Shown here: positions 22,497 to 35,583 of the stretch, piece after piece
Layout of the letters: each line of letters starts with the position of its first letter
How positions within the stretch are numbered: position 1 is the first letter of the stretch
NCBI GenBank assembly: GCA_033557835.1
Contig: JAWQRO010000164.1
Location: 1-51,573, forward strand
Direction: 5' to 3'
Length of the DNA: 51,573 bases
Source: Helochares maculicollis
Taxonomy: Eukaryota; Arthropoda; Insecta; Coleoptera; Hydrophilidae
Notes under the pieces: generated by a model
Told to the model about the DNA's origin: nothing
Database searches by the model: none
Seen by the model: only the letters and a program-made list of their open reading frames with translations
Made by a program: the position numbers and the translations under genes

Positions 22497-25400
22497 CACA
22501 ACGAATTTCATGGTTTACTTGTAAAGTGTACAAGAAAAAATGTTGTAAATCAAATGGAAATAACTTTGCCTTTGTAAATATTAGAACAAGAAGGGATCTC
22601 AGGGAAAGAAACATAAATTTAAAGAGCGAAAGGGGCGGCAGCAGTAGCTATGGGCTTTTGCTTCTAAGTATTGGCACACTCGGAACACTTTTTCACGTTT
22701 TCCATCGGAAACTTAGCCTACTAAATATTTTCCACATCCAATCTGTTCTGCTCTTACATACATATCGTAAAGCGAAAAATAAATTCGCAAGCCCCGGTAA
22801 AAATAAACCTACTTTAAAATTACTGTTATTTGTTTTCCACAACCCGTCTTTGCGATAGCTTTCTTGTAAAAATAGATACATAGCACAATTTTTTCTTATT
22901 TGGAACAGGTTGTTTTCCACTATAAATCAAAATTATGAGCTCCTATCAAATTAGGTCAGCTGGCTGGCATATTGACCTACATCTACGCCGAGAGTTCCTT
23001 TTTATTTGATGAAGTGTCGTTTTCCTGAAAGAGATTCTATAACTAGTTGTCATAATAACAATGTTAAATTAAGATTTAAAGCTTCTATGAGTGCTACAAG
23101 TGCTTTAACTATATTAACATAGCAGCAGGCTGGCAATATCAGTAGCAAACTTTGTGTCTATAGACATTTAATATGAAAACTAACCTTATAAAATATGTAG
23201 CCAATTAAGTACAAAATAATCACAGTAGAGGAATAATCTTGTGGGCTAATTTTGCTTAGTACACATTAGAGCATAACCTTATGAAATATTGTCAACATTC
23301 CCATATACTAAAAATGAGATGTGGACAAATCTCGAGATTTTGGTAAATATTTACGTTCTGATGGTACCTATTTTGACTATTTTGGGGCTACTGTATTTGT
23401 GCAGGTGTGTACCTGTTAATCTATGGAGTTTAAAAAACATTATAGTTGATAAAACAGACCTATCAGTTCGTAATTTTATAAATACAAGTTAAAATTAAAA
23501 ATAAGTGGAGACAAAATTAGGAGATAAAAATTGCTAACTATTATATAAAAATATTTTTATACGATAAATATTAGTTTGACTACAAATCTAAAAGCTAAAA
23601 CAAACCTATAGTTAGTTTTGAATATTTAATGCCTGCACAAAATCATATTGACCAACTGTTGTTGTTAAAGCGCTGTTGGAAAGATATTTTAATAAAGAGA
23701 AAGAAATGGCAAAACGGCTAGGTAAATTTTATGTCCATATAGTAGGTTTATATTATGTAGTTATATAAATTCACAGTTTCTGCTTTTATTTTTAAAGTTT
23801 CCTCAATCTTATGTCACGAATAAAACCGGATCTTGTATATTAGTAAAATGAGGACCTGCTGCAACAGCAATTGATTCATCTTTAGAAAATAAAGCACAGC
23901 TCTGCAAATTTCCCTTTAAACACACTTTGCTCTTCTGATCCTTATATTTGTGATCGTATCGCATTTCCTTTGTACCCTTGTGGTAGGTAATATCAATTAT
24001 TCAAGAGTAAGTACGTGCAAACACAGCAAGAGCGTCTTCATCGCGGCGGGTGGAAGTTAAATTAACTTTAACACTCACATATTAAGTTTTGTAACGAAAA
24101 CAACAAACGACTCCCTACAATTTAATTTGAGCAAACCGTAACTGAACAAACGCGTCTTATATCGTACCGTCGTACTATTCTTCCTAGACCGCAGGCGTAG
24201 CTTGATGCGGTACCTTACCTCAAAGTTGCCCCTTTTTCTTACTTCAACGCCGCACCATATCGCTTTACCAAGAGTTAAATTAGTATAACCCGCTTTGGCA
24301 ACATTTCCGCACTTTCCTCTATCTGGCGATACCTATGAGCTGTTCAAATCTCCAGGACTTGTGGTCTTTGTTTTTTAACTTTGAGGGATAATAAACACGA
24401 AGATTACGTTTCGTAGCAGTGTATTTTAACCTAGTTAAGGGATAGATTATAGCACTCCTTTATTAATAAGATTTGCAACAAGAGCATGCGGAGCCGAGGA
24501 ACTGAGCGGCGTGTTGTTTCGCTATTTGCATTTCATAATGAGCCTTTTATCTTTGTTGAAACCGTGTAAACAGCTAGGAAATTGAATATTTGCCGCTGTG
24601 ATTTTACTTCAATTTTAGGTTTAGCAAATTTAGACAAAATGGAGAATCTCGAATGATGTTTAAAATTATAATACCGCAATATCGCGGCTTTCGGCGGCAG
24701 CGTGGCGAAGTTTGTAAAATCAAAGTGTAAGCACTGTTAACTGGGCCCGGTGGAACATTATTTTAGGGTTTTGTAACGTTGCTTTTAGTGTAGTTAATCC
24801 ATTTTGCAGGATTGTTTCAAAAGTGTATGAAAATATTCAGCCAATACTTCTTGCGGGGTGGAATTTTATAGGATGTGCCGTAGAAATTAAATATTTTGAA
24901 TTGATGATTGTAACAATGTCAACAGACTACTTGACGGAATGTTTATTTCTGGTCTGTATATAATACATGTTTCGCTTATTACTATTGCATAATATATCAG
25001 TACATCTCTAATTCAACTTGTAATCTCTAATGATGCTTCCATGCTTTCTCCGCTTGTATTTACTTTATTTTAAGCTTAAAGATTGTTTATGAACCAAACG
25101 CAATAAGATTTGTTCCGCGTCCATTTTTTGATCCTATCAGTCTTGTCAACTTTGCTTGTATGAGTTTAAACCTTCGTAGTTTACTCACTTCAGGTTATTA
25201 TTGGCACCCATGTTCAATAGATCTTCTGAAAGCTTTTAAGCGATAGCTCTTAGTTTATTGTTAATTTTGAAAGAACAATCTAAATATTATGATTTTCAAC
25301 TCTACCAATAGCGACTCTATCATTCATTCATTCATCATTTGAAGGATTCGAAAATTGTGTCAAACATTTTTTCGAAATATTCCTATCGCTAAGAGAATAT

Positions 25401-28400
25401 CAAAACGTTTTCTTTGTTCCGCCTACATTTAAGTTAGGTGAACTCATTCTCACGCATTTCAATATAATCGAGTTGGCTATCAATGCTTTCATTAAAATTA
25501 AAATAGTAGACTTTTAATTGATTCATAAATTTATAAATAAAAAAATGAACGTGAGTTTCGCCTCATCTTATTTTACAATTTCTTCGCAGTTTATTGTATG
25601 TACTTAATGGGTTTTGTTTTATATCAGAAGCAGGGGCTTTAAGAATTTAATTTCAATATCTAGAAATCTTGATTACATATAATATCAAATCTAAGCTCTA
25701 AATTTTATTTTGCAACTTTATTCATGGGACTATTGTCTTTCTCAAACAAAGTGGTAGTAGTTGCCAATTTGGATACAATTGTCTTAAAGGAAAAACAAAT
25801 TCCAAAGATGTGAGTGTGGACTTTCATTCAACGTTTTTATTGAAAAAATTAGTCGATAATATCTATTCTAATGAAAGTCGTTATTCAACAATAGAGTAAT
25901 GAAAAAATCAATAATACATTACAAAAACATATCTTACTCGGTGGCTCTGACCAGTAAGTGTTTAATTGCTACCGCCTGCATAAAATGATGGAATGATTTG
26001 CTTCTGTGGAACGACAAACCAATTTAGAAACAATAGACGACTTTTATTTATATCGTTTCCGATTCAAAAAAATGCTCTCCTTATTTCACAAATAAATAAA
26101 ACCTGTGAACTAATTGAAAAAGAGCTAGGTCACTAGGCTTCAATTTCTCGAACCTAAAAAACCGACTTAATTGTAACAAAAATATAATCAATTATTAATA
26201 ACAGCACAATAAAAAATATATTGAGACAAATTGTGTAATTTCTGTTTATCTTCACAAATAACAGTTTGAATTTAGAAGTTCAAATAATACACTGTCAATT
26301 GATTTACAGCGCTACATTTAAAGGAAAGAAAGACATAAATACTCGGCTCTATTTTTTGATGTATCGTACGAAAAAATGAACTTTAGTTTTGTTTCAACTT
26401 ACTTAACAACTTTTCCGCAGCTTATAGCTGAAATAGAAGTTTTTAAGAGCAACATGTCAATATCTAGAATACGTATTCTTTAACTTTCCTCTGATAAATT
26501 GTGTAACCATATAATTATATCATTTATAAAAATTATAGGTGATAATTAAATATACGTTGTACATCCAACAAAAAAGAATGTTTATTTAAATTTAGATATA
26601 TTTACTTCCTTACACATCAACAGTAGGTTTTGCTCTAAAAGTATTTATTTTCAACAATTACTGTTTTCAATGATACTTAATGCTGTGTTTTTTCTAAATG
26701 ATCATTTGCTACTACCATATTAATAATAAATTTACTGCTTGACTGCAAGTCCACTTTTAACACTTTTTACTCGCTCACGCATGCTAAGTTGTGCATTGTG
26801 TACACGAAATTATGTAATTAATTAAAAAAACACCGTAATGAAGTGAACTATGCTACATCTTCTTCTTTACCTTTAGTAAGCAATGTTTCAACTAATTGTA
26901 GTTTGTAAATTTGTAGTTTGCAACTTGTTTTAATATATTTACAAAAATCTTATTTAAATTAATATGCAAGGTATTCAAAATGAGCGGATTTTTGCCAATA
27001 ATTTGATTAGATCACTTGTAAGGATGTCTTTATATCGAAATTCTATAATTGCGCTAGTTATAACTATACCTTGCGCTTAACAATACTTCGTGAAAAAGCA
27101 CGAACAATGTCCATGCCACGGGTATTGCGCATTGACGAATTTCTCTTTTTACTCTTTTAAAATTTTCTGCTGAGTCGATTAATGATTTTTACTAACTTAG
27201 CACTGAAAGTTTTATACAGTAGGGAACTACTTTCCTGCTCCAAGGAAACTTTTTACTATGCGGTGGGAATCGTTTGGAAAAAAGTGGATGATACGGTTAC
27301 AAAAGGATTGTTTTAAAAGAATTGAAACTAAATATTTCAAAAACTGGAAACGACGACTTGAAACAAAATTGCCAAACAAAGTTCATACTGCTCCTTTATT
27401 AAAGCTAATTTTTTATTTGTACAAAATAAAAATTCACCATCTTTACTGCTTTTAATTTAATAATATCGATTCTAAGTTTTTGAAGTTGGCTCCGTTTCTT
27501 ACTAGCTATTATTACTTCGTTTTCTTTTCATACGTGTTTTGTTTAGCCTGAGCTATTCTAATTAGAGTTTCCAGTATGTGCTCATCATACCGTCTATCTC
27601 TTCAAAGGTTTTAATGGTTTTTGCATATTTAACTTAGTATTGTTCTAAAATACTATTAAAGTTGTGTTTTAATGCAATTCTACTGGTACATACCGTTTTC
27701 TTTGGATAGTTGTAAACAGCTGACTTAATTCTAGACTTTGGAGTCATATTTCAGCATCTCGTTCTATTCCGGTACTGTCTCTACGATTGTCATTATAGTA
27801 CTATCTGGCCTCCGGTTTGTCCCGCTTTTTGCTTATTTGTGGGCATTTTGTTCAGGGAAATTTTATTTCATTTTCCTGTTCTTTGGTATAGTCTTTCCAA
27901 ATATAATTTAAATTTCGCTTTGGTGGCTTATTATTGAAGCAATTACAAATACATGTAATAGAAACAATCATTTAAAGAAACCACAAGCCAATTCTATAAT
28001 CAAATAGTACAATACACGCATGCTTGAAGTTTTGATAGATGACTATAGTATGGTATATTATCCAAGTTATGAAATTATGATTGATATTAATAGGCTTTTA
28101 CTAAAATATTGAATAACTTGTACCACAATTACTTTAAATACTACCTGAGAAATCTAATTGGAGCGATTTGTTTTGCTATAGCTTTCAACAAATCTCCAAT
28201 GAAGAATATCATATTGCCCATAGCTAGCATGTTGATAAATTGTTGTTAATAGGTAATGATTGTATTGAGATTTGGGATAACGACAATTATTCTAGTCAAA
28301 CTAGCTATTTTCCAAGCAAAAATGACAAATTAAAGCAAAACAAAATAGTAGTAATAATGGACGAATCACCGATAATTCAATACAGACCAGCACATTTACC

Positions 28401-29101
28401 TTCATGTAAAAACTAAGAACTCTTCGTCAAAAATGTCACCAGTTAAGTTCATTACAAATAATGTAATTTAATATGTTGTGTGTAAAATCTCAAAATGATA
28501 ATTAATCAAAAAATTATATAGCATAGGTCTACATCGAAGGAGATGTGATAAAGTTTTATATTGCCTAGTTGTATAACGAGCTTCTTGCTGTTGTAATTTT
28601 TGTCTTCTTGATTACTATTTTAAATGCTTTATTGCATTTTACTTTATTTCAGTTGGGAAAATACTTATTGAAAGTACATTTTGTTTATTAATATTTAATG
28701 TTACCTTTACTGTTGGAACATTTATGTACCTTTAAAGCATTATTCAAACTTAGCAGCAATGTACTTCGCACTGAGATGTTTTGCCGTCGAGTCTTAGCTT
28801 TTCAAAATTTGTTTTTCACTTTCTGTTTTTCTTCATTCTGCTAAATGAGACAAATTATATAATTTTTGAATTTTCTGTCATTGCAAAATGTAAAATTCTA
28901 AGTTATCATTCTCACGTTGTTCTTTTGCATAGTATAGCTCTTTTAATAAAATATCGATTTCCGCAGTAGGTTGGTAACACTTCTCAATATCTTAGTTTTG
29001 ACGAATATTGTACAGCAAACGAAATTAGTCTTAACGGGTTATACAATAACATGTTTCAACATTGATAATAGAATACTAAGATTTAATTTTTTTTGTTTCA
29101 G
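22497..29101. other. Spacer, probably 5' intron of the octopamine receptor gene
   Basis: Inferred to be at least partly intronic, because the receptor coding exon begins with a splice acceptor at 29101 and the first exon must lie upstream. A GC-richer block at about 24000-24740 contains AGT|GTAAGC near 24729, a possible donor. No reading frame here is supportable. Two related blocks at about 25540-25670 and 26375-26480 share CAATATCTAGAA and a CGCAGYTTA context. Confidence 0.4.
29083..29101 (+). promoter_or_regulatory. Splice acceptor of the receptor coding exon
   Basis: AATTTTTTTTGTTTCAG, a strong T-rich acceptor ending at 29101, lies 95 bases before the receptor ATG. The intervening sequence would be 5' UTR and contains an in-frame TGA at 29170-29172, so coding does not extend upstream of the ATG. 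Confidence 0.7.
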
Positions 29102-29196
29102 GTTTTCCAACAAGAATCAGTAAATATGAACCAATATAAAAGAAAACGACCGTTTTGATATTTCCATTGTGACCTACAGGGTTTAAACACAGCAAA

Positions 29197-30447
29197 ATGA
29201 GTATCGAAACTGGAAACTACTCGAATTCCTCTTCTAATTCGACTGAGCAAGGAGGGGAGAATGAAGAGGATTGGTCTGATATTGTTGTCCTGTTTATAAG
29301 GGCCACCATAATGGGACTTATCATAATAGCATCGATTCTGGGCAATCTGCTCGTCATTGTGTCTGTAATGAGGCACAGAAAACTTAGGATCATAACAAAC
29401 TACTTCGTTGTATCGCTAGCGTTAGCGGACATGCTGGTAGCAATGTTCGCTATGACTTTTAACGCAAGTGTGCAGATTTTCAATCGTTGGCTTTTTGGGT
29501 ATTTCATGTGTGACGTGTGGAACTCTTTAGATGTATATTTTTCAACCGCTTCCATTTTGCATTTGTGTTGCATTAGCGTAGACAGATATTACGCTATCGT
29601 TAGGCCCTTAAGGTACCCTATTAATATGACTAAGAAAGTAGTCGCTATTATGATTTTAAATACTTGGGTTAGCCCTGCCATCATCAGTTTTGTACCTATA
29701 TTTATGGGTTGGTACACGACGCCACAGAATCAACGTTTTCGAGAAAGCCATCCTAACGAATGTGAATTTAGAGTAAACATTTGGTATGCTGTTTTAAGTA
29801 GTAGCATTTCATTTTGGATACCATGCACAATTATGATTTTCACTTATTTTGCTATATTTCGAGAAGCCAATCGGCAAGAGAAGGAAATGTTCAATCGTCA
29901 TGGAACAGCATTGCTCTTGCATCAAAACAACACTAACGGCGACATGTTGTCGAATTCAGGTGGTTCTTCCAAAACGCTAACTTGCCACGATATCAATCAA
30001 GACTTACATCATACACCTACCAAAGAACGCAACATCATTAAAATTAAACGGGAACATAAAGCTGCTAGGACTTTGGGTATTATAATGGGAGCATTTATAT
30101 TTTGCTGGTTGCCATTTTTCCTTTGGTACACTATAACTTCATTGTGCGGGGAAGTCTGTGATTGCCCACCTATCGTGGTGACAATAGTGTTCTGGATTGG
30201 CTACTTCAACTCCACTCTAAATCCAGTTATTTACGCTTATTTCAATAGAGATTTCCGAGAAGCTTTCAAAAATACTTTGCAATGCGCGTTTTGCAGTCTG
30301 TGCCGACGACCACCGTCCGATTTGGATGCCTATGACGCTAGAAGGCCTTCGATAAGGTATGACGATAGAACTAGGAGTATTTATTCCGAAACTTATCTAA
30401 AACATATTGATAGGAGAAGAAGTTCGGAATTTGGGTCCAGTCTCTGA
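29197..30447 (+). CDS. Octbeta2R: Beta-adrenergic-like octopamine receptor (Oct-beta-2R type)
   Basis: A complete 416-residue rhodopsin-family GPCR in a single coding exon. Octopamine, the invertebrate counterpart of noradrenaline, activates this class at the plasma membrane, typically through Gs and cAMP. The extracellular N terminus has sequons at N7, N10 and N14. Seven membrane segments are evident. Landmarks: N50 (TM1); D78 in SLALAD (TM2); C105-C189 as the conserved disulphide; D112 in TM3, which pairs with the amine; DRY at 129-131; W157 (TM4); S201, S202 and S205 before P209 in TM5, which contact the phenolic ring; CWLPFF at 303-308 (TM6); and NPVIY at 342-346 (TM7). The third loop ends in the basic KIKREHKAARTLG, a G-protein coupling site. 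The tail has C363/C366/C369 for palmitoylation and RRPS and RRRS kinase-type sites. The start follows CAAA and is preceded by an in-frame stop at 29170. The loop motifs SGGSSKT and HTPTK suggest beta-2 over beta-1 or beta-3; the subtype is less certain than the family. Confidence 0.95.
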   Translation: MSIETGNYSNSSSNSTEQGGENEEDWSDIVVLFIRATIMGLIIIASILGNLLVIVSVMRHRKLRIITNYFVVSLALADMLVAMFAMTFNASVQIFNRWLFGYFMCDVWNSLDVYFSTASILHLCCISVDRYYAIVRPLRYPINMTKKVVAIMILNTWVSPAIISFVPIFMGWYTTPQNQRFRESHPNECEFRVNIWYAVLSSSISFWIPCTIMIFTYFAIFREANRQEKEMFNRHGTALLLHQNNTNGDMLSNSGGSSKTLTCHDINQDLHHTPTKERNIIKIKREHKAARTLGIIMGAFIFCWLPFFLWYTITSLCGEVCDCPPIVVTIVFWIGYFNSTLNPVIYAYFNRDFREAFKNTLQCAFCSLCRRPPSDLDAYDARRPSIRYDDRTRSIYSETYLKHIDRRRSSEFGSSL

Positions 30448-30881
30448 GTAGACTTCACTAGCAGTAGACTTACCACTACGAGCTTTTAAGCCAAATGCAA
30501 AGTAATGGAACCGCAGTTGCAATCCGATTAGAAAAGAAGGCAAGTGATCCAATACTAAAGCTGGTACGATGTTCTGAAATTACTAAAGCGTAAGTTTTAG
30601 AATCTGTTGCACAACGCTGCTTTAAATCATAAAAGAGTGAATCGTACTGTTTGTTGATGCTTTGCTAATTGCTAAATAACGAGCTAATTACACAGTTTCT
30701 GTGTGATGCACACAAGATTAACGTTTTCTCAGCTCTGTAATATTGAAAACACTGATTAATTATAATTTTTGACTTCTAGACTGCATGGTTCCAAAAATCC
30801 CAGCCTCAACGTGGTAAATCTTCTGCTAGTACAAAATTAAAACGCAAAATAAGACTACTTTTTTTACATATTGTATAATGA

Positions 30882-30887
30882 AATAAA
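30882..30887 (+). terminator. Candidate poly(A) signal of the receptor gene
   Basis: AATAAA 435 bases after the stop codon. Other AATAAA copies follow (for example near 31016), as expected in AT-rich DNA, so this choice is tentative. Confidence 0.3.
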
Positions 30888-33800
30888 ATTAATTCTGACT
30901 ATGGTGCTATTTTTAAAACACAATGACTATTAATTAGTGTTTAACAATTCTTGTGACTGTGTTTGTAAATACGTGTGATAGAACAATGTACTTTCCATCT
31001 TTTGTACATATTATTTAATAAACGAACTTGTAAATTGTAAAAAAAACCTACGTTAGGCTTTAAGGCAGTATTTACATAGAGATGAAAAGAATGTGTTTTT
31101 CGTGTGATATTTATTTGTACTAACACCAAAATAATTATTAAGTATTAGTGTAAGCATAAATTAATAATGAAGTAAGTAAGTACATGAAGCAATACGCGCT
31201 GAATTATGTTAAAACTTTGTTTCTTTAAGCTTTTCGTTTCGAACAATTTACAAGTTTAAATTTCATACGATTCTCTTCTACTAACACCTTTATTACTTTA
31301 AAGCACTGATGATTTTATTATTTTCTTTTTGTAAATTTTAGGTGGCAAATAATCAAGTAATAGCCATGATCCACCAGAGCGAGTGCGTATTGCTTATAAT
31401 ACCTAATAGATAACTACAAATCTGTAATTGCTGTATTTTCAGGAATGAGCTAGCCATTATTGTTGTTTCACTCCATTTCTCTTTTACAAACGTAAATAAG
31501 TCAAAAAGCTCGATGTGCTGCTTAAAAATAACTAAATTAGCTTCAACTAGCTGATTCCTGAGACACGACAAAGAGTACAAACTTATAAATTCAAGCCAAC
31601 TTGCATAGAACCTCATCGATACGTAGAGAGAGAGAGAGAGATAAACAATTTATTAAGCTAAAATTAATAAAAATTTAGGACATCTTAAATGTTTCGGTGT
31701 AATTTAATATGATATGATTAGTGTTTTTAATGTAAACAATTAAGATAAAACACAACCAACAAGCTGAATTAAAAATAAAGCTAAATTTTAAATTAAAAAT
31801 AATGGAACTTTGTAGCGAAATACAATCATGATAGTGATATATAAAAGCTACTTAATTTAAAAGCTACATTTTCTAAAATATAGATCTTATTCTTTGCATT
31901 TTATATAGGGATATAATATCGAAATGACCAATGTTTATAAGCAATAGGGATCACTTTGTATTATCCTCATCCATTTTAAGTAAATACAGGATATTAACAT
32001 CGAAACTCTTCATTTTTGTCCTTAACAGCAAAAGAATCAAGTAAATACTTAAGTTTTGTCTTCCCCATATACGGTAAGTGTTCATGTATAGATTCCTTAT
32101 GAAAAATAATAACTGGAACGTTAGCAATTAAATGTTGATGTCTATGTGTTACGTGTATTAAATTAATAAAATTGGTAAAAGTATGCATATTTTGCAAAAA
32201 AATAATAATTACACTTGAGATTTTAGATATTTTTTAAAAAATGTCCATGTATAAAATATTGTATTACTATATAAATAAAGTAATAAGAAAAATACTCTCT
32301 TTTAGTTGTAAGTATTGGCAGTAAATATTTATATAAATAAGATATTTTTATTATTTATAAAATAAAATTTGCAGGTAATACGTTTGTTAATACTTAAACG
32401 ATTATTTTAAAGCAGAAACTTAGCCAAATAATGGACAATGCACGATTAGTTGTAATGAATGTATTATACATTTATAGGTTTTTTTTGTAAGTTTTTGGCC
32501 ATTAAAACTAAACAAGCGATCTCATTGAATTGCATATGTTTTCAAATAGCATTGTCTTATATTCTATAGTACATTATTGGCGATGAAAGTATATTTTTTA
32601 AATTGTTAAATATATCGCTTTATTTTGTATACTTGCGATTAACATGAGATTATTATGCTTTTAACGAAGAACGAAAATAAACTAATTTTCATTCTGAGAG
32701 GAATGCGTTTTATTTAACAACCCTCTGACACTGTGATTTATTTTTTTGGCGCGATTACACATTCTTGACAAAAAGCAATTAGATATAAACTATCTATTTA
32801 GAGATTAGTAGAAAATTAAGTAGATCTTTAAGATTAAAGAAATATTAAAAACTTTGATGATTTGAGCCTTAGGCGGAAAAAACTTATTTTAAAACAACAT
32901 TTATAAGGAATTATATTCTATATGCAGAATTAAACTTTATGGTTTCACTGAAACCCATCAGAAACTAGTATCAACAATGCTACTATATAATTAATAATAT
33001 TACAATAAAGCTTGCTGGTTCATTTGAAATTTACTTTGTGAACATACACAGGGATATTATGCATAAGTAAAATTGATTCAGCAAACTACTTATTACAGAT
33101 TCAGTGTTTGTGTGTATTTTATGCTTATCCATCGGAAAATTATGTTATTAAAATTGAATACTAGCCAATTGTAATACTGTGATGGAGGGTTAAATATTAT
33201 TATACAAAACTGTTTTGATAACATTTGAAAGTTGTAAGACTATGCGTATAGTAATACTCATATTAATGTGCTACGCAAAGTGTAAATATCGTCAAGGTAA
33301 TTCAATGTAGTTGTAGTAGATACAATCTCTTTCACTGGACTTATAGTTTCTGAAAGCATGTAAACAAAATTAACTGTGTTGAAGTCTATGATCTGAAGCT
33401 CAAAATATTTACAGGCCGGTGTGAGTTGCATAACAGTTCATTGTTGGTTATTTTATGGTCAACAAATCATATGTTTTCAAGAACAGAATGACTTATTAAC
33501 TCTTCTAAAAAGTATACTTAGTTTACTGTGTTAAACTATTTAAATATTAAATACAACACAACACGCATGAATATCTTAAAAATTCCGTGTAAAATTAATT
33601 TTTAAAAGACAATTAAAATTTATCAACTTAGCTTTTTAATGCTACGATTTAATTAGTTTTAATCACTCGAAAACTAAAAGTAAAAAATTAAACAGCCAAA
33701 TTTTGTATTATTGAAAATTATTGCGTAATTTGGATATTTTAGCAAATTGTTTTGTCTAAGACTTGCTGGAAAGACTGGTACAGACATTTTTCACTTACAA

Positions 33801-35424
33801 AAATATGATTCTAAAACATAAAATAGAGAATATGAAGTAGCAAGCTAGAAAAACTGCGAGCTCAAATTTCTAGAAAGTTCTACAAAAACTCAGATTGGAT
33901 TTTCTATAGAAGTAAAAGTGTATTATTATATAAGAAAATCATTATTTTTGGAAAATATAGTCTCTGTTCTTATTGGTTTTTTGTGTTGGGGATTTTCAGT
34001 TTAATAACAGTTCTGTTAACTGAGCAACTCATTTTAGTGTTCTCAGCTTATATAATAGCATATGTTTCCGAAATATAGCTTAGTTCTTAAGTTTTACTAG
34101 CCTTATTTACAAGTTTTTTTAATGTATTATACAAGCAGCAGAAAACTAGCAATGCATTAAACTTAAAACAAGGGTTCGTTACTCGCAAGACACTTGCTAT
34201 GTTCGGTTGTTCGCGTTGAGGTGATGCATTAACTCTAATAACGCAAAAAGAAAATTAACAGACATGTTCATAGTGAAAATACAATTCAAATTGGTATCTA
34301 TATTGTCAGACAAGTGTTAGGCCAAGTAAAAAGCAAAGCATTGTGGTCATTATGAATATTATCTAGAGATTTTTATGAATTGAAGGCATCTGCATTAATT
34401 AACAAATAGAAATTTGATGGTATAAAACATTGACTGATTTGATGCAGTGAAAAAATGGTTGCTTCGTGTAATAAAAATGTATGCTAATTTTGCCAGATGA
34501 ACAATGATTTTTACATTAAATTTGTATAGCATATTAAGTATGTTGCAAAAAGGAAATACAGGAGTTGCTTAATGACATTATCAAAATGAGCCTATCAGAT
34601 GAGTTTGTTTAATAAGGCCAATTCTAACTTGTCGTCTTTAAGTATGTAAGTTTCTATACCTTTTAAATATTATAACAAATTTTTTTCTTCTCGTGTTAAA
34701 GTTGTAGTCTTACACAGAAACGTTTAACTTCAAACTGAAAATAAATAAATTTGCGTATCATATAAAACCAGACTAAAGAGAATAATGTGTAGACATAAAT
34801 TGAAAAATAAATAGATCCAGGATTAAATTTCCTTATTAATTTCAATAATTACCTCCCGAGTACGTAATATTATTGTAAGTACTTTCCAATTACTGTTAGA
34901 TTATGGCTTACTACACAAACATTATAGGTATTTTTCATTTATTTTACCACATATAAATTGGTATAATTCCTGCATCTATATAAAGTGCAAGCTAGGAATT
35001 ATGGTCGCATTTGTTATAAGTGAAATGTATTTTACTTTAAACTAATTGTTCTACGAAACTTAATCTGAAAAAGAAAATTAATGTTAGTATCGCTATTACT
35101 ACAAAAAAGCAATTGTCTAGAAGAGAGAAAGAGTGTAAAAATTGATTGATCGATAACTAACTTTAATAAAAATATGTGACTTTAAGCTATTGCTGAGCGA
35201 ATTTAAGGAAGTAGGAGCATAATTACGGACTTTATCAGGGATCTGTGCACTCAATATATTTATGGATAAATATATCTTTCCGCGGTTAGTTAACTAAAAA
35301 TCATAGATGCTTAGATTAAAAAAATACTAAATTCTTAGTGATATCATGCACATTTAATACTTTTTAAGAAATGTAGAGCTTATGAAATATCATGCTGTAA
35401 GATGCAAGTCTAGATATTACGAGA
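30888..35424. other. AT-rich desert after the receptor
   Basis: Includes the receptor 3' UTR of unknown length and an (AG)8 microsatellite. No other gene, RNA or transposon was recognised. Confidence 0.55.
31625..31640. repeat. (AG)8 microsatellite
   Basis: Eight perfect AG units in AT-rich surroundings downstream of the receptor. Confidence 0.9.
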
Positions 35425-35583
35425 ATGTGGAACGTATATTGCAAATCCGGTCAACAAGCTCCCTCAGCAGCGAAACTGCAATTCATCAAAATAAACGAAT
35501 GCAGCGCATTTGGAGGAACAAGGAAGGCTTATATCTATGAGGATTTTCTAGAAGTATCAACTGCAGCTGATGTACTTGACTAA
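35425..35583 (+). other. 52-codon open frame, unrecognised
   Basis: Runs from ATG to TAA, with an in-frame TAA 27 bases upstream. Composition is unusually balanced for this region (NVYCKSGQQAPSAAKLQF, FGGTRKAYIYEDFLEVS). No domain is recognised and there is no clear promoter or splice context. It may be a small gene, an exon or a decayed coding fragment. Confidence 0.2.

Noticed and set aside
29098..29376. Minus-strand open frame over the receptor start
   Set aside because: It is antisense to the receptor coding exon and has no motif of its own.
31625..31640. AG repeat as a GAGA-factor promoter site
   Set aside because: There is no associated gene start; a simple microsatellite is sufficient.
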